This document shows positions 46,033-54,766 of a stretch of DNA of 64,000 nt, one piece after another. Numbering within the stretch: the first letter of the stretch is position 1; each line of letters opens with the position of its first letter. Made by a program: the position numbers and the translations under genes. This DNA comes from CAIXSC01 sp046349915 (GTDB lineage: Bacteria; Planctomycetota; Planctomycetia; Pirellulales; Pirellulaceae), in NCBI GenBank assembly GCA_046349915.1, contig JAXMBL010000003.1, positions 1,488,001 through 1,552,000 on the forward strand. The letters are read 5' to 3'. The notes under the pieces are model-generated. The model had not been told where the DNA came from. It searched no databases and saw only the letters and a program-made list of their open reading frames with translations.

Positions 46033-46968
46033 ATGACTCCCCACCCGTGGCGTCCGGAGTTCGCGATGCACTTGAAGATCCAAGGCCTATTGGCCGCTGT
46101 TCACACCCCTTTGCTTTCCAACGGAAACGTAAATCTGATGATTGTCGAACGACAATCGCAGCACGTTTTACGTGGCGGCATGGCGGGCGTGTTCGTTTGC
46201 GGAACGACGGGTGAATGTCATTCCTTAACCGTTGCTGAACGCCAGCAGTTGGCTGTTCGCTGGATGACGTTGGTCGGGAAGCAGATGGCGATTGTGGTGC
46301 ATGTAGGCCACAATTGTCTCCCCAATGCCCAGGCTTTGGCTGCCCATGCTCAGCAAATTGGCGCGACAGCCATCGCCGCGATGGCGCCCAGCTTTTTTCG
46401 ACCGTCGAATGTCGACGAGTTGATCGACTACTGTGCCGCGATTGCCTCGCACGCACCGCGAGTGCCCTTTTACTATTACGACATTCCGAGCATGACCGGA
46501 GTCAACCTTCCCGCCTCGGAGTTGCTGAATCGCGGGTTGGACAAGATTCCCACGCTCGCTGGCGTCAAGTTCACCAATCCCGATCTCGTGGAGTTACAAG
46601 CCTGTCTGGCTGCTCGCGAGGGACGCTTCAACATCTTGTACGGCTTTGACGAAATGTTGCTTGACGCCCTGAAGCTTGGCGCTCACGGCGGCGTAGGGGG
46701 AACCTATTCGGTCGCGCCCGAGCAGTACAAGTCCCTGTTCACTTCACACCACGAAGGGGATTTGGCCCAAGCCGAGTTGATTCAAGCCCGCTGTACCCGC
46801 TTGGTCCATGAATTCGCTCGCCTGGGCGTCGTTCGCGCGGGAAAAGCCGCGATGAAGCTGCTGGGAATCGATTGCGGCTCGCCGAGATTGCCGCTGGTCG
46901 CCCTTACAGCGGACGAAATCGAGCAGTTGCGTCGGGCGCTTGCTGAAGCGGAAATCCAGTTGTCCTAA
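46033..46968 (+). CDS. DapA/NanA-family aldolase, N-acetylneuraminate lyase-like
   Basis: The start at 46033 has a strong ribosome site (AGGGAGGGGGG) eight bases away; a second ATG at 46066 begins the conserved fold. The protein has 311 residues. GVFVCGTTGECHSLTVAER is the conserved GTTGE loop, VPFYYYDIPSMTGVNL carries the Tyr, and IPTLAGVKFTNPDL the Schiff-base Lys of the TIM-barrel aldolases. The YYYDIPSMTGV sequence is closer to N-acetylneuraminate lyases than to dihydrodipicolinate synthase. The substrate is not fixed by sequence; other family members cleave keto-deoxy sugars. It is convergent with lpxK and diverges from the sigma operon. Confidence 0.85.
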   Translation: MTPHPWRPEFAMHLKIQGLLAAVHTPLLSNGNVNLMIVERQSQHVLRGGMAGVFVCGTTGECHSLTVAERQQLAVRWMTLVGKQMAIVVHVGHNCLPNAQALAAHAQQIGATAIAAMAPSFFRPSNVDELIDYCAAIASHAPRVPFYYYDIPSMTGVNLPASELLNRGLDKIPTLAGVKFTNPDLVELQACLAAREGRFNILYGFDEMLLDALKLGAHGGVGGTYSVAPEQYKSLFTSHHEGDLAQAELIQARCTRLVHEFARLGVVRAGKAAMKLLGIDCGSPRLPLVALTADEIEQLRRALAEAEIQLS

Positions 46969-47035
46969 GGACGTGCCAGGCATGGATTGCCTGGGCCCTC
47001 CGGAAGGCGACGCAAACTCTCCAATGAGCCTGCCC

Positions 47036-48100
47036 TTAACGAATCAAGGCGGCGAGTGCGTCTTCCAGGGGTGTCACATCGCTCAGCCAAGCGATGTTGA
47101 TCGTGAGTGCGACGAGCGGGCTGCCAGCCAGTGAATCGCGGTCGATTTTCACCCAATCCTTGTGAGTGCAGACGACGAAGTGGATGGGGCGAGAGTCCGA
47201 TGACAACTCGGCGACTCGTTGTTCGAGTTCCGCCAAGTCTTGTGGTCCATAGGCATGATGATCGGGAAACTCGCGGAATTCGACGATCTCCGCGCCGGCG
47301 CCGGCGAGCGTCCTGCGGAAACCAAGTGGATTTCCGAGCCCGCAAAATGCCACAACGCGGGCGCCACGCAGCGTATGGTCGTGCAGTGGATCGTGGCCGC
47401 GTCGGAGGAGTGGGCCGGTCGTCAGTCCCGCCTCCAGCCAACGAGCGGCTGGCGCCAAGGGAGCGACTCGCTGATGAATCACGTGGCGAGTTGCCGAGTC
47501 CACCAAGTTGGCTCGCGTGAGCACGACAAAACTGGCTCGCGCGAGGCCTGCGAGCGGTTCTCGCAAAAGTCCGCGAGGCAGCAGGTGATCGCCGCCGAAC
47601 GGGTCGAGTGCATCGAGCAGCACGATATCGAGATCGCGATGTAGTCGCCGATGTTGGAACGCATCATCGAGCACAATGATCTCGGCCTGAAACTGTTCGA
47701 TGGCCAAACGCCCCGCCGCAACTCGATCACGATTTTGCAGGTGAGGAATCTGGGGAAGTTTGTCGGCGAGTTCCTTGGCTTCGTCATTCGGGCTGCCGAT
47801 CTTCGAACCATACCCGCGACTCACGAGCACCACTCGCCGGTCTCGTGCAGCGAGCCAGTTTGCCAACCAAGCGACGAGCGGCGTCTTGCCGGTGCCGCCT
47901 ACCGTCAAGTTGCCTACGCTGACGACGGGGATTTCAATTCGTTCGATCCGGCGATAACCAGAATCGTAAGCGGCATTCCGACGGCGAACGATCCAGCCAT
48001 AAGGCAAACTTGCCAGCCACAGCAGGCAACGCAGGATACGAGCACTCCAGCGGGGTGATTCCAGTAGTTGCTCGCGAAACCATGTGGCGTCATGTGCCAT
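47036..48100 (-). CDS. lpxK: Tetraacyldisaccharide 4'-kinase
   Basis: The protein has 354 residues, the usual length. IPVVSVGNLTVGGTGKTPLVAWLANWL is the N-terminal Walker A of the LpxK family (GGTGKTP), followed by RDRRVVLVSRGYGSK, VAAGRLAIEQFQAEIIVLDDAFQHRRLHRDLDIVLLDA with the conserved DDxFQH motif, and HLLPRGLLREP. A membrane-associating stretch precedes it (ILRCLLWLASLPYGWIVRRRNAAYD). It phosphorylates the lipid A disaccharide at the 4' position in the Raetz pathway, which implies that this organism makes lipid A. No other lpx gene is in the window. Confidence 0.96.
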   Translation of the reverse strand: MAHDATWFREQLLESPRWSARILRCLLWLASLPYGWIVRRRNAAYDSGYRRIERIEIPVVSVGNLTVGGTGKTPLVAWLANWLAARDRRVVLVSRGYGSKIGSPNDEAKELADKLPQIPHLQNRDRVAAGRLAIEQFQAEIIVLDDAFQHRRLHRDLDIVLLDALDPFGGDHLLPRGLLREPLAGLARASFVVLTRANLVDSATRHVIHQRVAPLAPAARWLEAGLTTGPLLRRGHDPLHDHTLRGARVVAFCGLGNPLGFRRTLAGAGAEIVEFREFPDHHAYGPQDLAELEQRVAELSSDSRPIHFVVCTHKDWVKIDRDSLAGSPLVALTINIAWLSDVTPLEDALAALIR

Positions 48101-48384
48101 CGCCTACGCTCGCATCTCTGCCTGGGACCGAACATTCGTAAAGCCTTAGCGTGGCAGAGGCTAGCACACTTTCGTCAGGGTGGTCAACGAGGTCGTGGTC
48201 AAGGGAGAGTTGTGGCTTGGTTCGAGTCCCACTCACAAGTTCATGAACAAATAAACCTTGCTTCATTGATGGGTTCATGCCATAAAGGAAGCCAGATTGG
48301 ACGACTCGGCCCCTGGATCGACGACCAAAAACGGTTGTTGATGGAGGGGCGTTCCACTGACGCAGCAAGCAGGAGAGCTCTAGC

Positions 48385-49878
48385 ATGCGCGAAGGTTGTC
48401 GAGGGCAAGGATGCTCGGCGGACGTTTCTGCTATACGTCGATTCTGTGATTTTTCCTCGTTTCGCATTCTGTGTGAGGCCTGTTATCAGGCCCCTCGCGC
48501 GATTCAACGTCAAGCTTTTCTTCTGATCATGTTGCTGAGTGTGTGGGGAGCTGGCGTCATGAATGTGGCGTCGAACGGGGCTGAGCGTTTGCCGGAGCCT
48601 CAATTCGAGGCCGTCGGGCCAGCTCGCGGAGCGTTGGTGATCATTGGCGGGGCCGCACGACACGACAACGAAGCCATCTGGACCGAAATCACGCAGTTGG
48701 CGGGCGGCCCCGGCAAGCGAGTGGCCGTGTTTCCCAGCGCCAGCAGTTATCCCATCCGCAACGGCGAGCGGGCCGTCAAGCTGCTGAAGAAGTATGGCGT
48801 CGAGGCTTTCGTGGTGCCGGTGGCATTGAGCGGCATTGACGGAGTTGATTACCGCGAAGTGGTGCGCGATCCGGCGTGGGTAGAGCAGGTGAGAAACGCT
48901 GGCGGCGTGTTTTTCATCGGCGGCAGTCAGTCGCGGATTCGCGACTCGCTGGTTGACGAGCAGGGAGGTAACTCGCCGATGCTCGACGCAGTCTGGGACG
49001 TTTATCGCCGGGGCGGCGTCGTCGCGGGCACCAGCGCGGGGGCCGCGATCATGAGTCGAGTAATGTTTCGCGACCCAGGGCCGATTCTCGGCAACATGAT
49101 TCATGGCGTGCGGATGGGCAAGGAACTTGACCATGGGTTGGGTTTTCTCGACGCCAATTGGTTCGTCGACCAGCACTGCTTGGTTCGAGGGCGATTTGCT
49201 CGGGCTTTAGTCGCGATGCGTGAACGAGACGTCGCCTACGGTTTCGGTATTGATGAAGACACGGCAATCGTGGTGGAACGCGGCGAGCGAGCTCGCGTGG
49301 TCGGTAATCGCGGCGCGGTGGTGCTGGATCTGTCCCAATCCGAATCGGACGAATCGCAGCCGCAGTTCAACGTGCGCAACGCTCGATTGACTTACCTGAA
49401 TCACGGCGACGCGATCCATCTGCCGACGTTGGCGGTAACGCCGAATCCAACGAAGCAGGCGGATCGCAAAATCGATCCGAACTCGCCCGATTTTCGTCCG
49501 GTGAGTGGTCGCAAGCTGTTCTTCATGGATGTCTTGGCGAATACGACGCTTGTCGACGTGATGAGTCGCGTAATCGAGCACCATGAGGGGCAGGCGATTG
49601 GCTTGGCGTTTGACGGCGCGTCGGCGGCGGAAGGTTCCACTCCAGGCTTCGAGTTCCGGTTCTACCGGGGCCAGGACACTCTGGGATGGGAGACTGACGC
49701 TCAAGGCACGACCGATGCCACGATCCAGAACATCCATCTCGATATTCGTCCTGTGACGATTCAGGGACCGCTCTATTCCGCCACTTCAAGTCCTGCGACT
49801 CCAACTCCAGCCACCCCAACTCCCGCGACCCCGGAAAACCGTGAACGGGTCGTGGCGGGGGGGCCACCGGCAAAGTAA
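48385..49878 (+). CDS. Cyanophycinase-like S51 peptidase with C-terminal extension
   Basis: AGGAG lies nine bases before the ATG at 48385. The protein has 497 residues. A signal or membrane segment (FLLIMLLSVWGAGVMNVA) near residue 45 is followed by the S51 domain: ALVIIGGAARHDNEAIWTEI, AGGVFFIGGSQSRIRDSL, VVAGTSAGAAIMS (the nucleophilic Ser) and MGKELDHGLGFL. Cyanophycinases have this pattern and cleave cyanophycin to Asp-Arg. A C-terminal region of about 200 residues, ending in a PATPTPATP repeat, has no counterpart in typical S51 enzymes. No cyanophycin synthetase is seen, so the substrate may be another peptide. Confidence 0.85.
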   Translation: MREGCRGQGCSADVSAIRRFCDFSSFRILCEACYQAPRAIQRQAFLLIMLLSVWGAGVMNVASNGAERLPEPQFEAVGPARGALVIIGGAARHDNEAIWTEITQLAGGPGKRVAVFPSASSYPIRNGERAVKLLKKYGVEAFVVPVALSGIDGVDYREVVRDPAWVEQVRNAGGVFFIGGSQSRIRDSLVDEQGGNSPMLDAVWDVYRRGGVVAGTSAGAAIMSRVMFRDPGPILGNMIHGVRMGKELDHGLGFLDANWFVDQHCLVRGRFARALVAMRERDVAYGFGIDEDTAIVVERGERARVVGNRGAVVLDLSQSESDESQPQFNVRNARLTYLNHGDAIHLPTLAVTPNPTKQADRKIDPNSPDFRPVSGRKLFFMDVLANTTLVDVMSRVIEHHEGQAIGLAFDGASAAEGSTPGFEFRFYRGQDTLGWETDAQGTTDATIQNIHLDIRPVTIQGPLYSATSSPATPTPATPTPATPENRERVVAGGPPAK

Positions 49879-50011
49879 ATTCGAGAACGTCTCGCGGCGA
49901 TGCCCTTCTGGAGTGCTCGCCGCGTGACGCGACTCCCGAGGTGCGGCCAGGTCGAGATCAACCCGGTTCGAGTCGCTCTGGTGAGAGGGCGATAGAAGGG
50001 TTGATTGCACC

Positions 50012-51346
50012 ATGAATGCGGCGTCAGAACAAAAGCGGCCTGGACTTTCTCTGCACTGGCAAATCCTGATTGGGCTGGCAGTCGGCGCCTGCGCGGGGCT
50101 GGCGGCCAATCGCTTGTGGCCGCCGGGCGCTGATGGCGCGCCTAACCCACATCTCGAATGGGTGGCTCGCAATCTGGCGGAGCCGCTGGGGCAGATCTTT
50201 CTGCGGCTCATCTTTATGGTCGTCGTTCCGCTCGTCTTTTCCGCCCTCTCCTTGGGAGTGGCCGGCATTGGCGATCTCAGACGCTTGGGACGTTTAGGAC
50301 TCCGCACTTTGGGGCTCACGGTCATCTTGTCCTCGCTGTCGGTCGTTATTGGGCTCGGGCTCGCCAATACGTTGAGGCCAGGCGAGCGGCTCCCGGAGGC
50401 CAAACGCGAGGAATTGAAGCAGCGGTTCGCGAAGGAGAAACCTAAAGCCGTCGAGCAGGCGAAGCAGGCCAAGTCGGTGCGCGATACGCTGCTGGACATT
50501 ATTCCGCGCAATCCTCTCCAGGAAATGGTCGGAGCGCTCGATGGCAGCTCGCCGGGCGGCGGTATGTTGGCCGTGATGTTCTTCTCGCTCGTCGTGGGGG
50601 TCGCCATTACGTTTTCGCCCGAGCGTACCGGTCCCTTGGTCGGTGTGTTGGAGGGAATCTATGACGTCTCCATGGGGATCATTGGATTCGCGATGCGTTT
50701 TGCCCCCCTCGGAGTAGCGGGCCTGATGTTCTCGCTGACCGCCGTCTTGGGGCTCGACATTCTGAGCACGCTGGTTTGGTACGTCTTGACGGTGTTGCTC
50801 GGATTGAGTCTGCACATGTTCGGGGTGTATTCGGGGCTTGTGGCGGTCTTCGGTCGTCTCTCGCCGCGAGTTTTTTTCAGCAGGCTCTCCGAGGTATTGC
50901 TGACGGCGTTTGGCACCTCTTCGTCCAGCGCTACCTTGCCCACGGCCTTGCGCGTGACGGAGGAGAAACTGGGCGTGCGACGCGATGTCGCCAGCTTTGT
51001 CCTGACGGTCGGCTCGACGGCGAACCAAAATGGCACCGCGCTGTACGAGGGGATCACCGTTTTGTTTCTCGCGCAGGTATTTGGCGTCGACCTGACCTTG
51101 CCGCAGCAGTTCACCGTGGTGTTGATGTCGATTCTGGCCGGTATCGGCACCGCGGGCGTGCCGGGAGGTTCCTTGCCGCTGGTGGTGCTGGTCCTGCAAT
51201 CCGTTGGCGTCCCAGGCGAGGGAATCGGCATCATCCTCGGGGTCGATCGGCTGCTCGATATGTGCCGCACCACGGTCAATGTAACCGGAGACGTGGCGGT
51301 CGCCGTCTGCGTTGATCGCGGAGAAAACAAGGCGCAGCCGACATGA
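50012..51346 (+). CDS. Dicarboxylate/amino acid:cation symporter (DAACS family)
   Basis: The protein has 444 residues. HWQILIGLAVGACAGLAANRL is the first transmembrane helix, LGQIFLRLIFMVVVPLVFSALSLGV the second. The signature elements of the glutamate transporter fold are FGTSSSSATLPTALRVTEE (the serine-rich hairpin loop HP1), GSTANQNGTALYEGI (the NQNGTA sequence that binds Na+ and substrate) and GIGTAGVPGGSLP (HP2), with DRLLDMCRTTVNVTGDVAV in TM8. It takes up dicarboxylates or acidic amino acids with Na+ or H+. Its stop overlaps the folP start by four bases (ATGA), so it is unexpectedly coupled to a folate gene. Confidence 0.95.
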   Translation: MNAASEQKRPGLSLHWQILIGLAVGACAGLAANRLWPPGADGAPNPHLEWVARNLAEPLGQIFLRLIFMVVVPLVFSALSLGVAGIGDLRRLGRLGLRTLGLTVILSSLSVVIGLGLANTLRPGERLPEAKREELKQRFAKEKPKAVEQAKQAKSVRDTLLDIIPRNPLQEMVGALDGSSPGGGMLAVMFFSLVVGVAITFSPERTGPLVGVLEGIYDVSMGIIGFAMRFAPLGVAGLMFSLTAVLGLDILSTLVWYVLTVLLGLSLHMFGVYSGLVAVFGRLSPRVFFSRLSEVLLTAFGTSSSSATLPTALRVTEEKLGVRRDVASFVLTVGSTANQNGTALYEGITVLFLAQVFGVDLTLPQQFTVVLMSILAGIGTAGVPGGSLPLVVLVLQSVGVPGEGIGIILGVDRLLDMCRTTVNVTGDVAVAVCVDRGENKAQPT

Positions 51347-52233
51347 ACACGTCGACGGCTGAGAGGGGATTGTCGGGGCCGTGGCCCCTTCGTGCGAATA
51401 GCTGGCAATTGCGGACGAAGACGATCGCTTGCGGACGAATGCCGCGGATCATGGGCATTTTGAATGCCACGCCCGATAGTTTTTCCGACGGCGGTCAGTT
51501 CTTCGAACCCGCGGCGGCCATCGAACAGGGTTTGCGTTTGATCGCCGAGGGCGCCGACTTTATCGATGTCGGCGGCGAAAGTACTCGCCCCTATTCCACG
51601 CCCGTTACCGAGGCCGAAGAATTGCGTCGAGTGATCCCGGTGATTCGGGCTTTGGTCGAACAATCGTCGATTCCCGTGTCGATCGATACCTCCAAGGCCG
51701 CAGTTGCTCGAGAAGCAATCGCCGCGGGTGCGGAGGTGATCAACGATGTCACGGGACTGACGGGCGACCCGCGCATGATGGAGGTCGCGTTACAGAGCGG
51801 AGCAGGGGTCTGTGCCATGCACATGCGTGGTACGCCGCAAACGATGCAAGATGATCCACGATACGAGGAGGTCGTGCGTGAAGTTCGCGACTATCTCGTC
51901 CAACGCCGGGATGCGTTGTTACAAGCCGGCATCGAACCCGCCCGCATCTGCCTCGATCCCGGCATTGGCTTCGGCAAAACTCATGCGCATAGCCTGGAGC
52001 TAATGCGACAATGCGCAAGTTTTCACTCGCTGGGCCGACCACTTCTGGTGGGACATTCGCGAAAGAGTTTCATCAACCATGTGCTCCGCGATAAACAGGC
52101 CAATCGCGTGTGGGGCACAGTCGGCGTAACGCTGGCGTTGGCGCGTCAAGGCGTGCAGATCATCCGCGTGCATGATGTGCGGGCCAACTGCGACGCGCTC
52201 CGATTGTTTGAGGCGGCCGGGGGGCTGGATTGA
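51343..52233 (+). CDS. folP: Dihydropteroate synthase
   Basis: The protein has 296 residues, typical of FolP. IMGILNATPDSFSDGGQFFE is the family signature 1, GADFIDVGGESTRPYSTPVT the second loop with its Arg, and SIDTSKAAVAREAIAAGAEVINDVTG, ICLDPGIGFGKTHAHSLELMRQ and GHSRKSFINHVL supply the substrate-binding residues. It condenses p-aminobenzoate with hydroxymethyldihydropterin in folate synthesis and is the sulfonamide target. It overlaps the symporter stop (ATGA) and its own stop overlaps the bioF start (TGATG), making a three-gene coupled operon. Confidence 0.97.
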   Translation: MNTSTAERGLSGPWPLRANSWQLRTKTIACGRMPRIMGILNATPDSFSDGGQFFEPAAAIEQGLRLIAEGADFIDVGGESTRPYSTPVTEAEELRRVIPVIRALVEQSSIPVSIDTSKAAVAREAIAAGAEVINDVTGLTGDPRMMEVALQSGAGVCAMHMRGTPQTMQDDPRYEEVVREVRDYLVQRRDALLQAGIEPARICLDPGIGFGKTHAHSLELMRQCASFHSLGRPLLVGHSRKSFINHVLRDKQANRVWGTVGVTLALARQGVQIIRVHDVRANCDALRLFEAAGGLD

Positions 52234-53414
52234 TGTCCGCTGAACGTGATCCGTTGGCGTGGATCGATCAGGAACTCGCCACCCTCGACGCGCTCGGATT
52301 GCGCCGCCGCCTGGTCGAACGGCGAGGCGCGCAGGGGCCCGTGATCGAGGTCGAGGGCGTCCCCTTGGTGAATTTTGGGTCGAACGATTACCTCGGGTTG
52401 GCGGCGAGTGCGGAGTTGCGTTCAGCGGTCCAAGCGGCTCTGGAATCAGATGGTTGGGGGAGCGGAGCGAGTCCGTTGGTGACAGGCCGCGGCGAGTGGC
52501 ATGCGCGACTTGAGCAAGCCATCGCGGACTTCGAAGAGACGGAAGCGGCGCTGCTGTTTCCGTCCGGATTTGCCGCGAATGTCGGCGCCATTGCGGCCTT
52601 GGCCGGCAAAGGCGATCTGATCCTGAGCGACGCGAAGAATCACGCAAGCCTCATCGATGGCTGCCGACTCGCGGGCGCTCAAGTGCGAATCTATCCGCAT
52701 GTCGATATGCCGGCGCTGGAGAAGTATCTGGCGCAAGCCGGCGGTTTTCGACGTCGGTTGATCGTCACCGATTCGCTGTTCAGCATGGACGGGGATCTGG
52801 CGCCGCTCGACGTATTGGCCGACTTGGCCGAACGATTCAATGCCATGCTGCTGGTGGATGAAGCGCATGCCACGGGAGTTTTTGGCGAACACGGGCGCGG
52901 AGGGTGCGAGCACTTTGGCGTCGAGTCGCGAGTGGCGATTCGTGTGGGGACGTTGAGCAAGGCATTGGGGTCGAGCGGCGGCTTTGTCGTTGGCCAGGGT
53001 AAGCTGGTGGAATGGTTGGCCAATCGTGCTCGTCCTTATGTCTTTTCCACAGCGGCGCCAGGACCGTTGGCCGCGGCGGGGTTGGCCGCGCTGGAAGTGG
53101 TTCGCAGAGAACCCGAACGGCGACAACGATTGCTCAAGCAGTCGGCTCGCTTGCGAGGCAAGCTGGCGAGCGAAGGCTGGCAAGTCGGAGAAAGTGCGAG
53201 TCAAATTGTGCCGCTGTTCTTGGGCTCGCCCGACGTGACGATGGACCTTGCCGCACGACTTCGTGCGCAAGGTTTTTGGGTCCCCGGCATTCGACCGCCG
53301 ACGGTGCCCGACGGCGAGTCGCTTTTGAGGATCAGTTTGACCAGCGAGCACACGCCAAAAATGGTCGACTCGCTGTGCGAGGCCCTCGGTCGCGGACGCG
53401 GTCCATGGCGTTGA
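52233..53414 (+). CDS. bioF: 8-amino-7-oxononanoate synthase
   Basis: The ATG at 52233 shares bases with the folP stop (TGATG). The protein has 393 residues. VNFGSNDYLGLAASAELR, GSGASPLVTGRGEWHARLEQAIADF and LFPSGFAANVGAIAALAG are family motifs. DAKNHASLIDGCRL, LLVDEAHATGVFGEHGRGG and RVGTLSKALGSSGGFV follow; the Lys in TLSKA forms the PLP Schiff base. The C-terminal PPTVPDGESLLRISL matches BioF rather than the related glycine-acetyltransferase. It condenses pimeloyl-ACP/CoA with alanine, the first committed step of biotin synthesis. No other bio gene is present here. Confidence 0.93.
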   Translation: MSAERDPLAWIDQELATLDALGLRRRLVERRGAQGPVIEVEGVPLVNFGSNDYLGLAASAELRSAVQAALESDGWGSGASPLVTGRGEWHARLEQAIADFEETEAALLFPSGFAANVGAIAALAGKGDLILSDAKNHASLIDGCRLAGAQVRIYPHVDMPALEKYLAQAGGFRRRLIVTDSLFSMDGDLAPLDVLADLAERFNAMLLVDEAHATGVFGEHGRGGCEHFGVESRVAIRVGTLSKALGSSGGFVVGQGKLVEWLANRARPYVFSTAAPGPLAAAGLAALEVVRREPERRQRLLKQSARLRGKLASEGWQVGESASQIVPLFLGSPDVTMDLAARLRAQGFWVPGIRPPTVPDGESLLRISLTSEHTPKMVDSLCEALGRGRGPWR

Positions 53415-53437
53415 GCAACGGCGCTTCCGACTAAGGC

Positions 53438-54763
53438 CTATTCGTGCCGCAAGGCCTCAATCGGGTCCATTTCCGCGGCGCGAATCGCGGGATAGAGGCC
53501 GAATACCACTCCCACCGCCACCGCGATGCCGAACGCCAGCGGGATCGACTCGGGCACAATCGTCGGCGAGACCGATTTCACGACCGCCGGCAGGTCAGCG
53601 ACCAACTCGGGCCAGTATTCCGTGATTTGATTGCGAGCCGTGTCGAAGGCCCACGGAGACACCAGTCCTAACAGCACTCCCGTTAGTCCTCCCACGACCG
53701 ACAACGCGATCGTTTCGACCAAGAACTGTCGCACGATGTCGCGTCGCCGGGCGCCAAGCGCGCGACGAATGCCAATCTCGCGAGTTCTTTCGGTCACGGT
53801 CGCCAGCATGATGTTCATGATCCCGATGCCGCCGACCAACAGGCTGATCGCCGCGATCAGGCCCATAAAGACCATGAACATCATCCGCGTCGTGCGCGCC
53901 TGTTCGAGCAACTCGTAGGGGACGACGATCGCGATATCTTGCTTCTTCTCATGATCGCGCAGCGTATCCTTCACCAGTTCGGCCGTCTTGGGCACATTCA
54001 GCACGTCGTTGACTCGGAGCGTGATCTGATTGAGTTCCAGGATCTCCCCTTCGAAAGTGCCGCTGCCGCGAGTCACCACGATATCGCCGATCCGCTGGCG
54101 GCACGTCGAGATGGGAATGTACATGTCGTTGGAAAAGTCTTGCGCGTCGAGTGAACCGCCGATCGCGGCCGTGGCGTTACGCGGCTTGAGCACTCCCACG
54201 ACAATGTAATAGTCGGTGTGTTCGGCCAAATAAACTCGCTTGCCAATTGGATCTTTGATCGGGAAGAGTCGTTCGGCGACGCGAGCAGCGAGCACGCAGT
54301 GCGGCTGTCGTTCCTCGACCTCCGCGTCGGTGATGAAGTGTCCTCGGTCGACTTCGAGTCGTGTGATTTCCGCGTAGTCGGGGGTGCATCCCACCAACCG
54401 TCCATCGACCAGCTTGCCGCCATTGCGGATTTGCCGGCGCATCTCCCGGATGGGGACGGCTTTCTTGAGCGTCGGAATCGTCTCGCTCAAGACATCGAAC
54501 TCGGCTCGCTTCAACCCATACGGCACCGGCCCACGCACGTTCGCGGTCGCTTCGCGCGGCGGCTTGACGGAGCGGACAATGATGTTGTCGGCGCCCAACC
54601 CCTCGATCTGCTTCTGAGCCTCGCGACTGATCCCTTCGCCAATCGCCAACAGCAGGATCACGCTCCACACGCCGAAGAAGATGCCCAGCACGGTGAGAAG
54701 TGATCGTAGCGGATGAAGCAAGAGGCTCTTAATGCCTAATTGCCAGGTGCGGAGCCACAGCAT
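53438..54763 (-). CDS. MacB/FtsX-type ABC transporter permease
   Basis: The protein has 441 residues with one N-terminal transmembrane helix (LLTVLGIFFGVWSVILLLAIG), a large periplasmic domain (about 60-300), and three C-terminal helices (VFMGLIAAISLLVGGIGIMNIMLA, ALSVVGGLTGVLLGLVSP, IPLAFGIAVAVGVVFGLYPA) with the RTREIGIRRALGARRRDIVRQF coupling sequence between, the layout of MacB permeases. The ATPase is on a separate gene, just upstream, whose stop is four bases away. With the adaptor and TolC-like genes it forms an export system driven by a mechanotransmission mechanism. The substrate is unknown. Confidence 0.92.
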   Translation of the reverse strand: MLWLRTWQLGIKSLLLHPLRSLLTVLGIFFGVWSVILLLAIGEGISREAQKQIEGLGADNIIVRSVKPPREATANVRGPVPYGLKRAEFDVLSETIPTLKKAVPIREMRRQIRNGGKLVDGRLVGCTPDYAEITRLEVDRGHFITDAEVEERQPHCVLAARVAERLFPIKDPIGKRVYLAEHTDYYIVVGVLKPRNATAAIGGSLDAQDFSNDMYIPISTCRQRIGDIVVTRGSGTFEGEILELNQITLRVNDVLNVPKTAELVKDTLRDHEKKQDIAIVVPYELLEQARTTRMMFMVFMGLIAAISLLVGGIGIMNIMLATVTERTREIGIRRALGARRRDIVRQFLVETIALSVVGGLTGVLLGLVSPWAFDTARNQITEYWPELVADLPAVVKSVSPTIVPESIPLAFGIAVAVGVVFGLYPAIRAAEMDPIEALRHE

Positions 54764-54766
54764 GGG

